Below are positions 1 through 5,392 of a stretch of DNA of 5,420 nt, piece after piece (position 1 is the first letter of the stretch; the number at the start of each line of letters is the position of its first letter). The notes below the pieces were generated by a model, which saw only the letters and a list, made by a program, of their open reading frames with translations, was not told where the DNA came from and made no database searches. The DNA is from Calditrichota bacterium. GTDB lineage: Bacteria; Zixibacteria; MSB-5A5; GN15; FEB-12. Both the position numbers and the translations under genes were made by a program. The stretch covers positions 1 to 5,420 of the forward strand of contig DAOWIC010000280.1 of NCBI GenBank assembly GCA_030641085.1, read 5' to 3'.

Positions 1-204
1 AAGCTGTCGCGGGTGAACAGCATGAGTCGCCGAATACGGCCCTGCCTGCACTCCACGCTGGATGCCGACACCGTGCGACGCGTCTTTTATGAGCCGATGG
101 ATGATGTGCAGGAAATGCTGGACAATGCCGGCACTGCCGCCGGTCGATTTCGACTCGCGGTGGTACGTGACGCCGGCAACACAGTATTGAAACTTTTGGT
201 TTAG
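1..204 (+). CDS. C-terminal fragment of a protein, possibly LarA/DUF2088 (lactate racemase) family
   Basis: An open frame runs from the first base of the window to a TAG at 202-204, so this is the last 67 codons of a gene that starts upstream. The methionines inside it are probably not the true start, because the frame stays open to the window edge and no convincing ribosome binding site precedes them. The tail contains a stretch reading RRVFYEPMDDVQEMLDNA and then RLAVVRDAGNTVLKLLV. This pattern, an F-x-P-x-x-x-V/L-x-x-A/M-L helix followed by a strand ending in a Gly-Asn-Thr turn, resembles the C-terminal end of nickel-dependent lactate racemase-like (LarA, DUF2088) proteins as I remember them. 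The catalytic and nickel-cofactor region lies outside the window, so activity cannot be judged. The gene points the same way as mdh and ends 29 bases before it, so co-transcription is possible. The coding status is fairly sure; the family call is tentative. Confidence 0.5.
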   Translation, partial: KLSRVNSMSRRIRPCLHSTLDADTVRRVFYEPMDDVQEMLDNAGTAAGRFRLAVVRDAGNTVLKLLV

Positions 205-213
205 TTATACTAA
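201..213. repeat. Short palindrome over the upstream stop codon, with a -10-like hexamer
   Basis: TTAGT (201-205) and ACTAA (209-213) are perfect inverted arms around a 3-base centre. The hexamer TATACT at 206-211 lies inside and matches five of six bases of a sigma70 -10 box. No good -35 lies 16-18 bases upstream of it, and the nearby TTGAAA (187-192) is too close. It could be a weak mdh promoter, a small operator, or chance. An A/T-rich intergenic stretch of this length easily yields such a palindrome. Confidence 0.25.
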
Positions 214-233
214 CTATCTTAATCGGAGGTAAC

Positions 234-1160
234 ATGAACAAAAAGATCGCTGTAATCGGAGCCGGCAATGTAGGCGCCACGACGGCCATGTATCTGGCCG
301 AAGCGAATTTCGCCGATGTCGTCTTGGTTGACATCATTGACGGTGTACCGCAGGGTAAGGGACTCGATTTGACCCAGGCCGGACCGGTCCGGGGTTACAA
401 CGCCATGGTCAAGGGCACCAACCGCTTTTCCGACATCAAGAACTCTGATATCGTCATCATGACCGCCGGTTTGCCGCGCAAACCCGGTATGTCGCGCGAA
501 GACCTGCTCGCGAAAAACGCCGACATTGTCAAGTCGGTCGGAAAGAACATCAAAAAGTTCGCTCCCAAGAGCTTCGTTATCGTTGTCTCCAATCCGCTCG
601 ACTTGATGACCTTCCACATGCAGAGGGCAACCGGTTTCCCGAAGCGCCGCGTGTTTGGTCAGGCCGGTGTGCTTGACTCGATCCGCATGCGCGCGTTCAT
701 CTCGATGGAACTCGGCGTGGCGATGACCGATACCCAGGCGATGGTCCTCGGCGGCCACGGCGACACGATGGTTCCGCTGCCGCGTTACACGACCGTGGCC
801 GGGATTCCGATCGCCGAACTGATGTCGAAAGACCGGATCAAGGCTATCGCCGATCGCACCCGCGTCGGTGGCGGCGAGATTGTCAAGCTGCTCAAGACCG
901 GCTCGGCTTTCTACGCTCCGGCGGCGGCCAGCGTGGATATGTGCCGCGCTGTCTTTAACGACGAAAAGAAACTGCTCCCGGCCTCGGCCTATCTGAGCGG
1001 CGAGTACGGCATCAAGGATATCTACATCGGCGTGCCGGTGGTCCTCGGCGCCAAGGGCGTGGAAAAAATCGTGGAACTGAAGCTGAACAAGAGCGAAAAA
1101 GCCGCGCTACAGGCCTCTGCGAAGACGTATAAGAAGCATCTGAAGTTCCTTGGTTACTAG
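234..1160 (+). CDS. mdh: Malate dehydrogenase (LDH-like type, NAD-dependent)
   Basis: This cytosolic enzyme of the TCA cycle interconverts malate and oxaloacetate with NAD(H). The 308 residues match the usual length of LDH-like bacterial malate dehydrogenases. The N-terminal Rossmann half carries the dinucleotide loop GAGNVG at residues 9-14. Asp33 at the end of the second strand favours NAD over NADP. The active-site loop LPRKPGMSR (80-88) provides Arg82 and Arg88, and an arginine at the first of these positions marks malate rather than lactate specificity in this family. Asn120 (SNPLD), Asp148 and Arg151 (GVLDSIR) and the catalytic His175 (GGHGD) complete the site, so the protein should be active. 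The start is supported by GGAGGT at 225-230, although its spacing to the ATG is short (3 bases after the T). The stop is followed 11 bases later by icd, which makes a two-gene TCA operon likely. Nothing looks truncated or odd. The lysine-rich C-terminus is unremarkable. Confidence 0.96.
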   Translation: MNKKIAVIGAGNVGATTAMYLAEANFADVVLVDIIDGVPQGKGLDLTQAGPVRGYNAMVKGTNRFSDIKNSDIVIMTAGLPRKPGMSREDLLAKNADIVKSVGKNIKKFAPKSFVIVVSNPLDLMTFHMQRATGFPKRRVFGQAGVLDSIRMRAFISMELGVAMTDTQAMVLGGHGDTMVPLPRYTTVAGIPIAELMSKDRIKAIADRTRVGGGEIVKLLKTGSAFYAPAAASVDMCRAVFNDEKKLLPASAYLSGEYGIKDIYIGVPVVLGAKGVEKIVELKLNKSEKAALQASAKTYKKHLKFLGY

Positions 1161-1171
1161 AGGAGAATGAA

Positions 1172-2416
1172 ATGGCCAAGTACAAGCATATTGTTGTCCC
1201 CAAAGAGGGGCAGCGCATTACTGTCAAGAACAAGAAACTCCAAATCCCCAACCGGCCGATTATCCCGGTAATCGAGGGTGACGGCATTGGTCGCGACATC
1301 ATGAAGGCTACCCGGCGCGTGGTTGACGCCGCCGTCGAAAAAGCCTACAAGGGCAAGAAGAAGATCGCCTGGATGGATGTCTATGCCGGTGAAAAGGCGA
1401 ACGAGCTTTACGGCGAGTGGATGCCCCAGGAGACCTTCGACGCGATCAAGTCGTACTATGTCGCTCTCAAAGGCCCGCTCACCACGCCGATCGGCGGCGG
1501 TTTCCGTTCGCTCAACGTGACCCTGCGCCAGGTGCTCAACCTGTATGCCTGCGTTCGCCCGGTCCACTGGTTTAAGGGCGTCGGCTCGCCGGTGGTGCAC
1601 CCCGAGAGGCTCAATGTCATTATCTACCGTGAAAATACCGAGGATGTTTACGCCGGTATCGAATGGAAGAAGGGCTCGAAGGAAGGCAAGAAGGTAATCA
1701 ACTGGCTCAACAAGTCAATGAAGACCAACATCCGGGCCGATTCCGGTATCGGTATCAAACCGATATCCGTCACCGGGACCAAGCGTCTGGTTCGCAAAGC
1801 GATCCAGCACGCCATCGAATGCAAACTGCCGTCCGTCACGCTGGTCCACAAGGGCAATATCATGAAGTTCACCGAAGGCGCCTTCCGTGACTGGGGCTAC
1901 CAGGTGGCCATCAAAGAGTTTCGCAACAAGATCGTAACCGAAGACGAACTCTGGGACAAGTACAAAGGCAAGATGCCGAAGGGTAAGATACTCATCAAGG
2001 ATCGTATCGCCGATTCCATCTTCCAGCAGGTCCTCACTCGCCCTGGCGAGTACTCTGTTCTGGCTACGCCGAATCTCAATGGTGACTATCTCTCCGACGC
2101 CTGCGCCGCGCAGGTCGGCGGACTGGGCATGGCTCCCGGCGCGAACATCGGTGACTATATCGGTCTCTTCGAGGCCACTCACGGCACCGCTCCCAAGTAC
2201 GCCGACAAGGATGTGATCAATCCCGGATCGTTGATTCTTTCGGCGGTTATGATGCTTGAGTATATCAAGTGGGGCAAGGCCGCGCAACTGATCCAGAAGA
2301 GTCTGGAAAAGACGATTCAGAAGAAGACGGTTACGTACGATCTGCACCGGCAGATGAAGGGTGCCAAGAAAGTCGGTACCTCCGAATACGCCACGCAGAT
2401 CATCAAGAATATGTAA
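1172..2416 (+). CDS. icd: Isocitrate dehydrogenase, NADP-dependent (E. coli Icd type)
   Basis: This enzyme oxidatively decarboxylates isocitrate to 2-oxoglutarate and yields NADPH. The 414 residues compare with 416 in E. coli Icd, and N-terminal numbering coincides. Isocitrate-binding residues Ser113, Asn115, Arg119 (RSLNVTLRQ), Arg129 and Arg153 are present, as are catalytic Tyr160 (ENTEDVYAGIEW) and Lys227 (VHKGNIMKFTEG). Metal-binding aspartates are visible at about 281, 305 and 309. The coenzyme signature HGTAPKY (337-343), with Lys342-Tyr343, and later Tyr389 and Arg393, matches the residues that select NADP in E. coli. At the third coenzyme-site position E. coli has Val351 where Ile349 appears here, which is conservative. 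Ser113 is the residue phosphorylated by AceK in E. coli; no aceK is seen here. AGGAG at 1161-1165, six bases before the ATG, fixes the start, and an intrinsic terminator follows the stop. The gene is intact and lies directly behind mdh. Confidence 0.97.
   Translation: MAKYKHIVVPKEGQRITVKNKKLQIPNRPIIPVIEGDGIGRDIMKATRRVVDAAVEKAYKGKKKIAWMDVYAGEKANELYGEWMPQETFDAIKSYYVALKGPLTTPIGGGFRSLNVTLRQVLNLYACVRPVHWFKGVGSPVVHPERLNVIIYRENTEDVYAGIEWKKGSKEGKKVINWLNKSMKTNIRADSGIGIKPISVTGTKRLVRKAIQHAIECKLPSVTLVHKGNIMKFTEGAFRDWGYQVAIKEFRNKIVTEDELWDKYKGKMPKGKILIKDRIADSIFQQVLTRPGEYSVLATPNLNGDYLSDACAAQVGGLGMAPGANIGDYIGLFEATHGTAPKYADKDVINPGSLILSAVMMLEYIKWGKAAQLIQKSLEKTIQKKTVTYDLHRQMKGAKKVGTSEYATQIIKNM
1744..1769 (+). 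repeat. Inverted repeat inside icd
   Basis: TATCGGT (1747-1753) and ACCGATA (1759-1765) can pair around a 5-base loop. With one bulged T at 1766 the stem extends by three more pairs, CGG (1744-1746) with CCG (1767-1769). It lies in the codons for residues around 192-199 (GIGIKPIS). It may be only a by-product of codon choice; no regulatory role is evident. Confidence 0.3.
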
Positions 2417-2442
2417 CAATATTCTGATCCGTGCGACATTTT

Positions 2443-2480
2443 ATGCCGCCAGGTCTTAGGACCCGGCGGCATTTTTATTT
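2443..2480 (+). terminator. Intrinsic terminator of the mdh-icd unit
   Basis: ATGCCGCC (2443-2450) pairs perfectly with GGCGGCAT (2465-2472). After a single A/C mismatch, GGTC (2452-2455) pairs with GACC (2460-2463) around a TTAG loop. The stem runs into the T-rich stretch 2472-2480 on the plus strand. It starts 27 bases after the icd stop, in the right orientation to end mdh-icd transcription. Confidence 0.92.
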
Positions 2481-2516
2481 TGACACCTGTCCGCACGAGT
2501 GCATTTGTTGTAGCAT
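2480..2516 (+). promoter_or_regulatory. Weak candidate promoter for the membrane protein gene
   Basis: A perfect TTGACA (2480-2485) overlaps the end of the icd terminator T-tract. No good -10 box lies 16-18 bases downstream. The nearest -10-like hexamer, TAGCAT (2511-2516), is about 25 bases away, which is too far for a standard sigma70 promoter. Since a terminator separates this gene from icd, it must have some promoter in 2480-2530, but this sequence alone does not define it. Confidence 0.25.
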
Positions 2517-2534
2517 TAATGAAGGGAGAGACTC

Positions 2535-2927
2535 ATGGAATTTCTTTTGCTGCTCGTGGTCACGCTCGTGATCGCTCTGATTGTATCCGGCCTGGTCGTT
2601 ATGTTCTTTCGCAACCCGATCGACAAGATCTTCGCACGGATAATCGGCGAAGAGATCAGTGTCGCCTGGCGCAAGTTTCTTACGTTCGCGCTGTTTGTAA
2701 TCGGCGTATCGTCGGGCGTGAACATATGGAAACTGGAACGATTTGTGCCGACCTCCGGTGAGGATGTTCAGCCACTGGTGCTGACCGCAGAAACATGGGG
2801 TCTTGAGATCTATCGCACAATCATCCACACCCTCGGCGGCCTCGCCTGGGCGCTGCTTGTTTTCTTTGTCGTTTCGCTGATAGCGTTCGTGATGATCAAG
2901 CGGGGAGAGGCAAAAGGCAAGGCATAA
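2535..2927 (+). CDS. Small membrane protein of unknown function, three predicted transmembrane segments
   Basis: I do not recognise a family. The 130-residue protein has a hydrophobic N-terminus (about 3-25, ending FFRNP), which could be a membrane anchor or an uncleaved signal; no signal peptidase motif is obvious. A second hydrophobic stretch lies at about 47-65, and a strong third one at about 96-121. Between the first two is a short, amphipathic-looking loop (about 26-46) with several charged residues. Between the second and third is a mainly polar loop of about 30 residues (66-95) with Glu68, Glu76, Asp77 and Glu86. The C-terminus is a short basic tail (KRGEAKGKA), which by the positive-inside rule suggests a cytoplasmic end. 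AGGGAG at 2523-2528, six bases before the ATG, supports the start. The gene stands alone, cut off from icd by a terminator and converging on ackA 59 bases away, so its neighbours say little about its role. That it is a real gene is likely, from the ribosome binding site and its coherent hydrophobicity pattern. Confidence 0.8.
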   Translation: MEFLLLLVVTLVIALIVSGLVVMFFRNPIDKIFARIIGEEISVAWRKFLTFALFVIGVSSGVNIWKLERFVPTSGEDVQPLVLTAETWGLEIYRTIIHTLGGLAWALLVFFVVSLIAFVMIKRGEAKGKA

Positions 2928-2958
2928 AAAAGTGCCCGGTGCGGTTGCGATCGGGCAC
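2926..2958 (-). terminator. Intrinsic terminator of the leftward dehydrogenase-ackA operon
   Basis: GTGCCCGGT (2932-2940) pairs with ATCGGGCAC (2950-2958), nine pairs including one G-T wobble, around a 9-base loop. The run of six A at 2926-2931 gives a U-tract on the minus strand, directly after the stem as read leftwards, so this is the terminator of the minus-strand operon ending at 2987. On the plus strand the hairpin has no T-run behind it, so it is at best a weak terminator for the membrane protein gene, whose TAA stop (2925-2927) lies in the A-tract. Confidence 0.85.
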
Positions 2959-2986
2959 GTATGGTAACTCTAATTATCGGCGAATG

Positions 2987-4201
2987 TTATTTTTTCGCCT
3001 GAGACTCTTTCACGATTCGCTCGGTATCGCGGGCGATCACCAGCTCTTCGTTGGTCGGGATTACCAGCGTTTTCACTTTGGCACTACCGGTGGAGATGTC
3101 CATCTCTTTGCCGACCGCCTTGCGGTTCTTCTCAGCATCGATTTCAACACCCATAAATCCGAGCCCTTGAACGCTCGCCTCGCGCACCAGAGCGGAATTT
3201 TCGCCAACGCCGGCGGTAAAGATGAGGGCATCCAGACCACCGAGGGCGGCCGTGTACGCCGCGATATACTTGCGTAAACGATAGCAATAGATATCGAACG
3301 CGATTTTCGCTGTTGCATGTCCCTCCTCGACCGACTCGATAATTTCCCGCATATCCGAGGAGACCCCGGAAATACCCGCCAGGCCGGAATGCTTGTTGAG
3401 CAGCGTGTTCGCCTCATGCAGCGACAATTCTTCACGGGCCATTATATGCAGGATAATTGCCGGATCCTGGTCGCCACAACGGGTGCCCATCAGCAATCCC
3501 TCAAGGGGCGTGAACCCCATCGAGGTGTCAATCGAAACACCACCGTCGATAGCGGTTATCGAAGCGCCGTTGCCGAGGTGGCAGGTGATCAGCTTCAGGT
3601 CCTCGATCGGCTTGCCGAGCATAAGGGCCGCCCGGTCGGCGACATATTTGTGCGAAGTGCCGTGGAAACCGTAGCGCCGGATACCGTAGCGCCGGTACAT
3701 CACGTAGGGGATACCGTAGATGTAGGCGTGCGGGGGCATCTCGTGGTGGAAGGCGGTGTCAAACACGGCCACCATCGGCAGACCCGGCAGAGTCTTCATA
3801 CAGGCGTTGATCCCGCGAATATTGTGCGGGTTATGCAGCGGGGCCAGTTCGATCAGGCTGCGCAGGCTCGACATTAAGTCCGGCGTCACCAGGGCCGATT
3901 CGCTGAATTCCTCGCCGCCGTGAACCACCCGGTGACCGATCGCCTCGATTTCGGACCGATCTTTGATAACACCGTGGTTTTCCGACATGAGGATCGTCAC
4001 GACGTATTCGACAGCCACGATGTGATCGAGAATTTCGCCGGATATCGTGACCTCGGGTCGGTCGAATGGCTTGTGTGTCAGCACCGAGGCCGACATACCG
4101 ATTCGCGATACTATGCCTTTGGCCAGGGCGATTTCGGTCTCGGTGTCAATCAGTTGGTACTTTACCGATGACGAGCCGCAGTTTATAACCAGTATTTTCA
4201 T
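2987..4201 (-). CDS. ackA: Acetate kinase
   Basis: This cytosolic kinase transfers phosphate between acetyl phosphate/ADP and acetate/ATP; it makes ATP during acetate excretion or activates acetate for use. The 404 residues are the normal length, and positions coincide with the studied Methanosarcina enzyme. The N-terminal ASKHA strand and phosphate loop is VINCGSSSVKYQ, with Asn7, Ser10, Ser12 and Lys14. Arg91 (GHRVVHGGEEF), Asp148 (VFDTAFH), His180 (YGFHGTSHKYV), His208 (CHLGNGAS) and Arg241 (GTRCGDQDP) are the known active-site residues, and all are present. FTAGVGENS (328-336) is the adenosine motif, and Glu385 near the end supplies the metal-site glutamate. The site is therefore complete, and the sequence is acetate kinase rather than butyrate kinase. 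The gene is second in an operon, 3 bases after the dehydrogenase gene, and is closed by an intrinsic terminator. The usual partner pta is not visible in the window. Confidence 0.97.
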   Translation of the reverse strand: MKILVINCGSSSVKYQLIDTETEIALAKGIVSRIGMSASVLTHKPFDRPEVTISGEILDHIVAVEYVVTILMSENHGVIKDRSEIEAIGHRVVHGGEEFSESALVTPDLMSSLRSLIELAPLHNPHNIRGINACMKTLPGLPMVAVFDTAFHHEMPPHAYIYGIPYVMYRRYGIRRYGFHGTSHKYVADRAALMLGKPIEDLKLITCHLGNGASITAIDGGVSIDTSMGFTPLEGLLMGTRCGDQDPAIILHIMAREELSLHEANTLLNKHSGLAGISGVSSDMREIIESVEEGHATAKIAFDIYCYRLRKYIAAYTAALGGLDALIFTAGVGENSALVREASVQGLGFMGVEIDAEKNRKAVGKEMDISTGSAKVKTLVIPTNEELVIARDTERIVKESQAKK

Positions 4202-4204
4202 CGC

Positions 4205-5116
4205 TTACACTCCCTGCTGCTTGGCTTCGGCTGAAGCACTCTCGCCGTTGATCTTGTTGCCGTCCTCATCATATTGGAAAAAGCCTGAGCCGGTCTTGAC
4301 TCCCAGGTGTCCGGCCCGCACCATCTTGCGAAGCAGCGGGCAGGGGTTGTATTTGTGGTCGGAAAGCTCGCGGATCAGGTTCTCCATCCACGACATGACC
4401 ACATCCAGCCCCATCATATCAGCCATCGTGAGCGGTCCGACATTGAAGCCGAAGCCGAGCTTCATCGCCTTGTCGATATCCTCGGCGGATGCCACCCCCT
4501 CCATTAATACGTGCATCGCCTCGTTGAGCAGCGGCACCATAATACGGGTAGTTACAAAACCGGGATATTCATTGACACAGATCCACTTCTTATCCAGCAG
4601 GATGGCGAATTCCACCGCCTTCTGGAATGTTTCGTCGTCGGTTCTGAGGCCCTTCACGATTTCCACCAGCGGTATTCTCGTTACCGGATTGAGGAAATGC
4701 ATGCCGATGATCTTGCTCGCCCGCTGAGTGGCGGAGGCGATTTCTGAGATCGAGAGCGTTCCGCTGTTGGTGATCAGCAGCGCGTCCGGGCGGCAGATTG
4801 TATCCAACTTGGCGAACAGCGCCTGCTTGCGATCCAGAATCTCCGGAATTGCCTCGATAATGATTTCGGCGTCTTCAGCCTCGGAAAGATCGGAGGAGGG
4901 AAAAATGCGGGCCAGAATTGCTCTTTTGTCTGATTTGGTCAAACCCCATCGACCAATTTCTCTTTCTATTGCTTCAGAGATACCCCTGATACCTTTTTCA
5001 GCCAGCTTGGTGGTCTTATCCACTAAGGTAACTTCATGTCCGGCAGTTGCTATGGCCTCGGCCAGCCCCTGGCCCATAACTCCGGCACCTATGATAATGA
5101 TTGTTGCATGCGGCAT
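4205..5116 (-). CDS. 3-hydroxybutyryl-CoA dehydrogenase-like protein with altered active-site residues
   Basis: This protein belongs to the 3-hydroxyacyl-CoA dehydrogenase family (Hbd/PaaH/FadB2 type), which interconverts 3-hydroxyacyl-CoA and 3-oxoacyl-CoA with NAD(P). The 303 residues are slightly longer than the usual 280-290 because of a polar tail (about 283-303). The N-terminal Rossmann domain has GAGVMG (10-15) and Asp33 at the end of the second strand, which favours NAD. IIIEAIPE (85-92) and MHFLNP (139-144) are standard, and catalytic His140, its partner Glu152 (LVEIV) and Asn143 are kept. The C-terminal helical domain starts near YPGFVTTRI (184-192) and includes the family stretch around GPLTMADMMGLD (227-238) and the closing KTGSGFFQY (274-282). 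Against human HADH, the active-site Ser137 aligns with Gly119 (NSGTLS) and Asn208 with Thr190, so activity or substrate may differ. GAAAGGA at 5130-5124 supports the start. It is first in the operon with ackA. The family is sure; the exact substrate is not. Confidence 0.88.
   Translation of the reverse strand: MPHATIIIIGAGVMGQGLAEAIATAGHEVTLVDKTTKLAEKGIRGISEAIEREIGRWGLTKSDKRAILARIFPSSDLSEAEDAEIIIEAIPEILDRKQALFAKLDTICRPDALLITNSGTLSISEIASATQRASKIIGMHFLNPVTRIPLVEIVKGLRTDDETFQKAVEFAILLDKKWICVNEYPGFVTTRIMVPLLNEAMHVLMEGVASAEDIDKAMKLGFGFNVGPLTMADMMGLDVVMSWMENLIRELSDHKYNPCPLLRKMVRAGHLGVKTGSGFFQYDEDGNKINGESASAEAKQQGV
4210..4215 (-). promoter_or_regulatory. ackA ribosome binding site inside the end of the upstream gene
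   Basis: Read on the minus strand this is AGGGAG, eight bases before the ackA ATG (4201-4199). It lies within the last codons of the dehydrogenase gene, whose stop is at 4207-4205. This layout fixes the ackA start and suggests translational coupling of the two genes. Confidence 0.75.
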
Positions 5117-5145
5117 TACAAAGTCCTTTCAAAAAGTACCTTGTG

Positions 5146-5173
5146 AATTTAGTAACAAATAAACCTCAGTCAA
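5146..5173 (-). promoter_or_regulatory. Sigma70-like promoter of the dehydrogenase-ackA operon
   Basis: On the minus strand TTGACT (5173-5168) is a five-of-six match to the -35 box. TAAATT (5151-5146) is a four-of-six -10 box, and the spacing is 16 bases. Transcription would begin near 5139, giving a leader of about 22 bases with the GAAAGGA site. The stretch 5149-5162 over the -10 is itself a loose ATTT...AAAT palindrome. Confidence 0.6.
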
Positions 5174-5174
5174 G

Positions 5175-5187
5175 GTATTTCTGATAC
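5175..5187. repeat. Imperfect palindrome next to the leftward -35 box, possible operator
   Basis: GTAT (5175-5178) and ATAC (5184-5187) are inverted arms around a 5-base centre, lying two bases upstream of the leftward -35 box. The position suits a regulator site, but four-base arms occur often by chance, so this is only a candidate. Confidence 0.3.
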
Positions 5188-5230
5188 GTCTATTAATCGG
5201 CAGACCGAATGAATTGTCTAACTAATAGAC
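5188..5230. repeat. Nested inverted repeats in the divergent control region
   Basis: GTCTATTA (5188-5195) is the exact reverse complement of TAATAGAC (5223-5230), an 8-base pair of arms 27 bases apart. Inside lies a small hairpin, TCGG (5197-5200) with CCGA (5205-5208). A second copy of GTCTA (5216-5220) can pair with TAGAC (5226-5230) around a 5-base loop. The three occurrences of the GTCTA/TAGAC unit and their place between two divergent promoters fit binding sites for a dimeric regulator, but no regulator gene is in view. Confidence 0.45.
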
Positions 5231-5305
5231 CGGCCACGAAGCGACAAGATGTTCCCCACCCCGGGGCCTGCCGCAAACTGTGTAGAGATATTGAACCATT
5301 AATGG

Positions 5306-5324
5306 CGGATCGAATGGCAATCCG
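5306..5324. repeat. Inverted repeat just upstream of the rightward promoter
   Basis: CGGAT (5306-5310) and ATCCG (5320-5324) form perfect five-base arms around nine bases. They end one base before the TTGACA of the rightward promoter. The spacing of about one and a half helical turns between arm centres would fit a dimeric regulator site. The arms are short, so chance is not excluded. Confidence 0.35.
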
Positions 5325-5325
5325 T

Positions 5326-5354
5326 TTGACAACAACCTCCAAAGTATCTATAAA
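5326..5354 (+). promoter_or_regulatory. Near-consensus sigma70 promoter reading rightwards
   Basis: TTGACA (5326-5331) is a perfect -35 box and TATAAA (5349-5354) a five-of-six -10 box, separated by the ideal 17 bases. Transcription would begin near 5361, leaving a leader of about 32 bases before the start codon at 5393. This is the strongest promoter-like sequence in the window. Confidence 0.75.
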
Positions 5355-5392
5355 TAGCAGCCGATAATCTTTATTAAATGACAGGAGATAGA

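Noticed and set aside
219..758. Minus-strand open frame of 179 codons opposite mdh
   Set aside because: It overlaps the whole N-terminal half of a clear malate dehydrogenase gene and shows no family features; its composition is that of a coding shadow.
1715..2419. Long open frame on the minus strand opposite the second half of icd (234 codons)
   Set aside because: It lies fully antisense to icd, whose catalytic residues are all intact. No ribosome binding site or recognisable domain supports it. In GC-rich coding sequence such antisense frames are common.
3669..3695. Direct repeat of CCGTAGCGCCGG, two copies 15 bases apart
   Set aside because: It falls in the acetate kinase codons for RRYGIRRYG just before the conserved FHGTSH motif. 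Repeated Arg-Tyr-Gly is natural at this place in the family, so it is not a mobile or regulatory repeat.
3317..3877. Plus-strand open frame of 186 codons opposite ackA
   Set aside because: It is antisense to a complete acetate kinase gene and has no recognisable domain or upstream signals.
4047..4727. Plus-strand open frame of 226 codons spanning the dehydrogenase-ackA junction
   Set aside because: It is antisense to two well-supported genes, is rich in Ser, Thr and Ile as reverse-frame shadows often are, and matches no family.
5253..5262. CCCCGGGG-type GC-rich palindrome in the right intergenic region
   Set aside because: It is a short self-complementary run with no loop and no T-tract. 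It is neither a terminator nor a clear operator.
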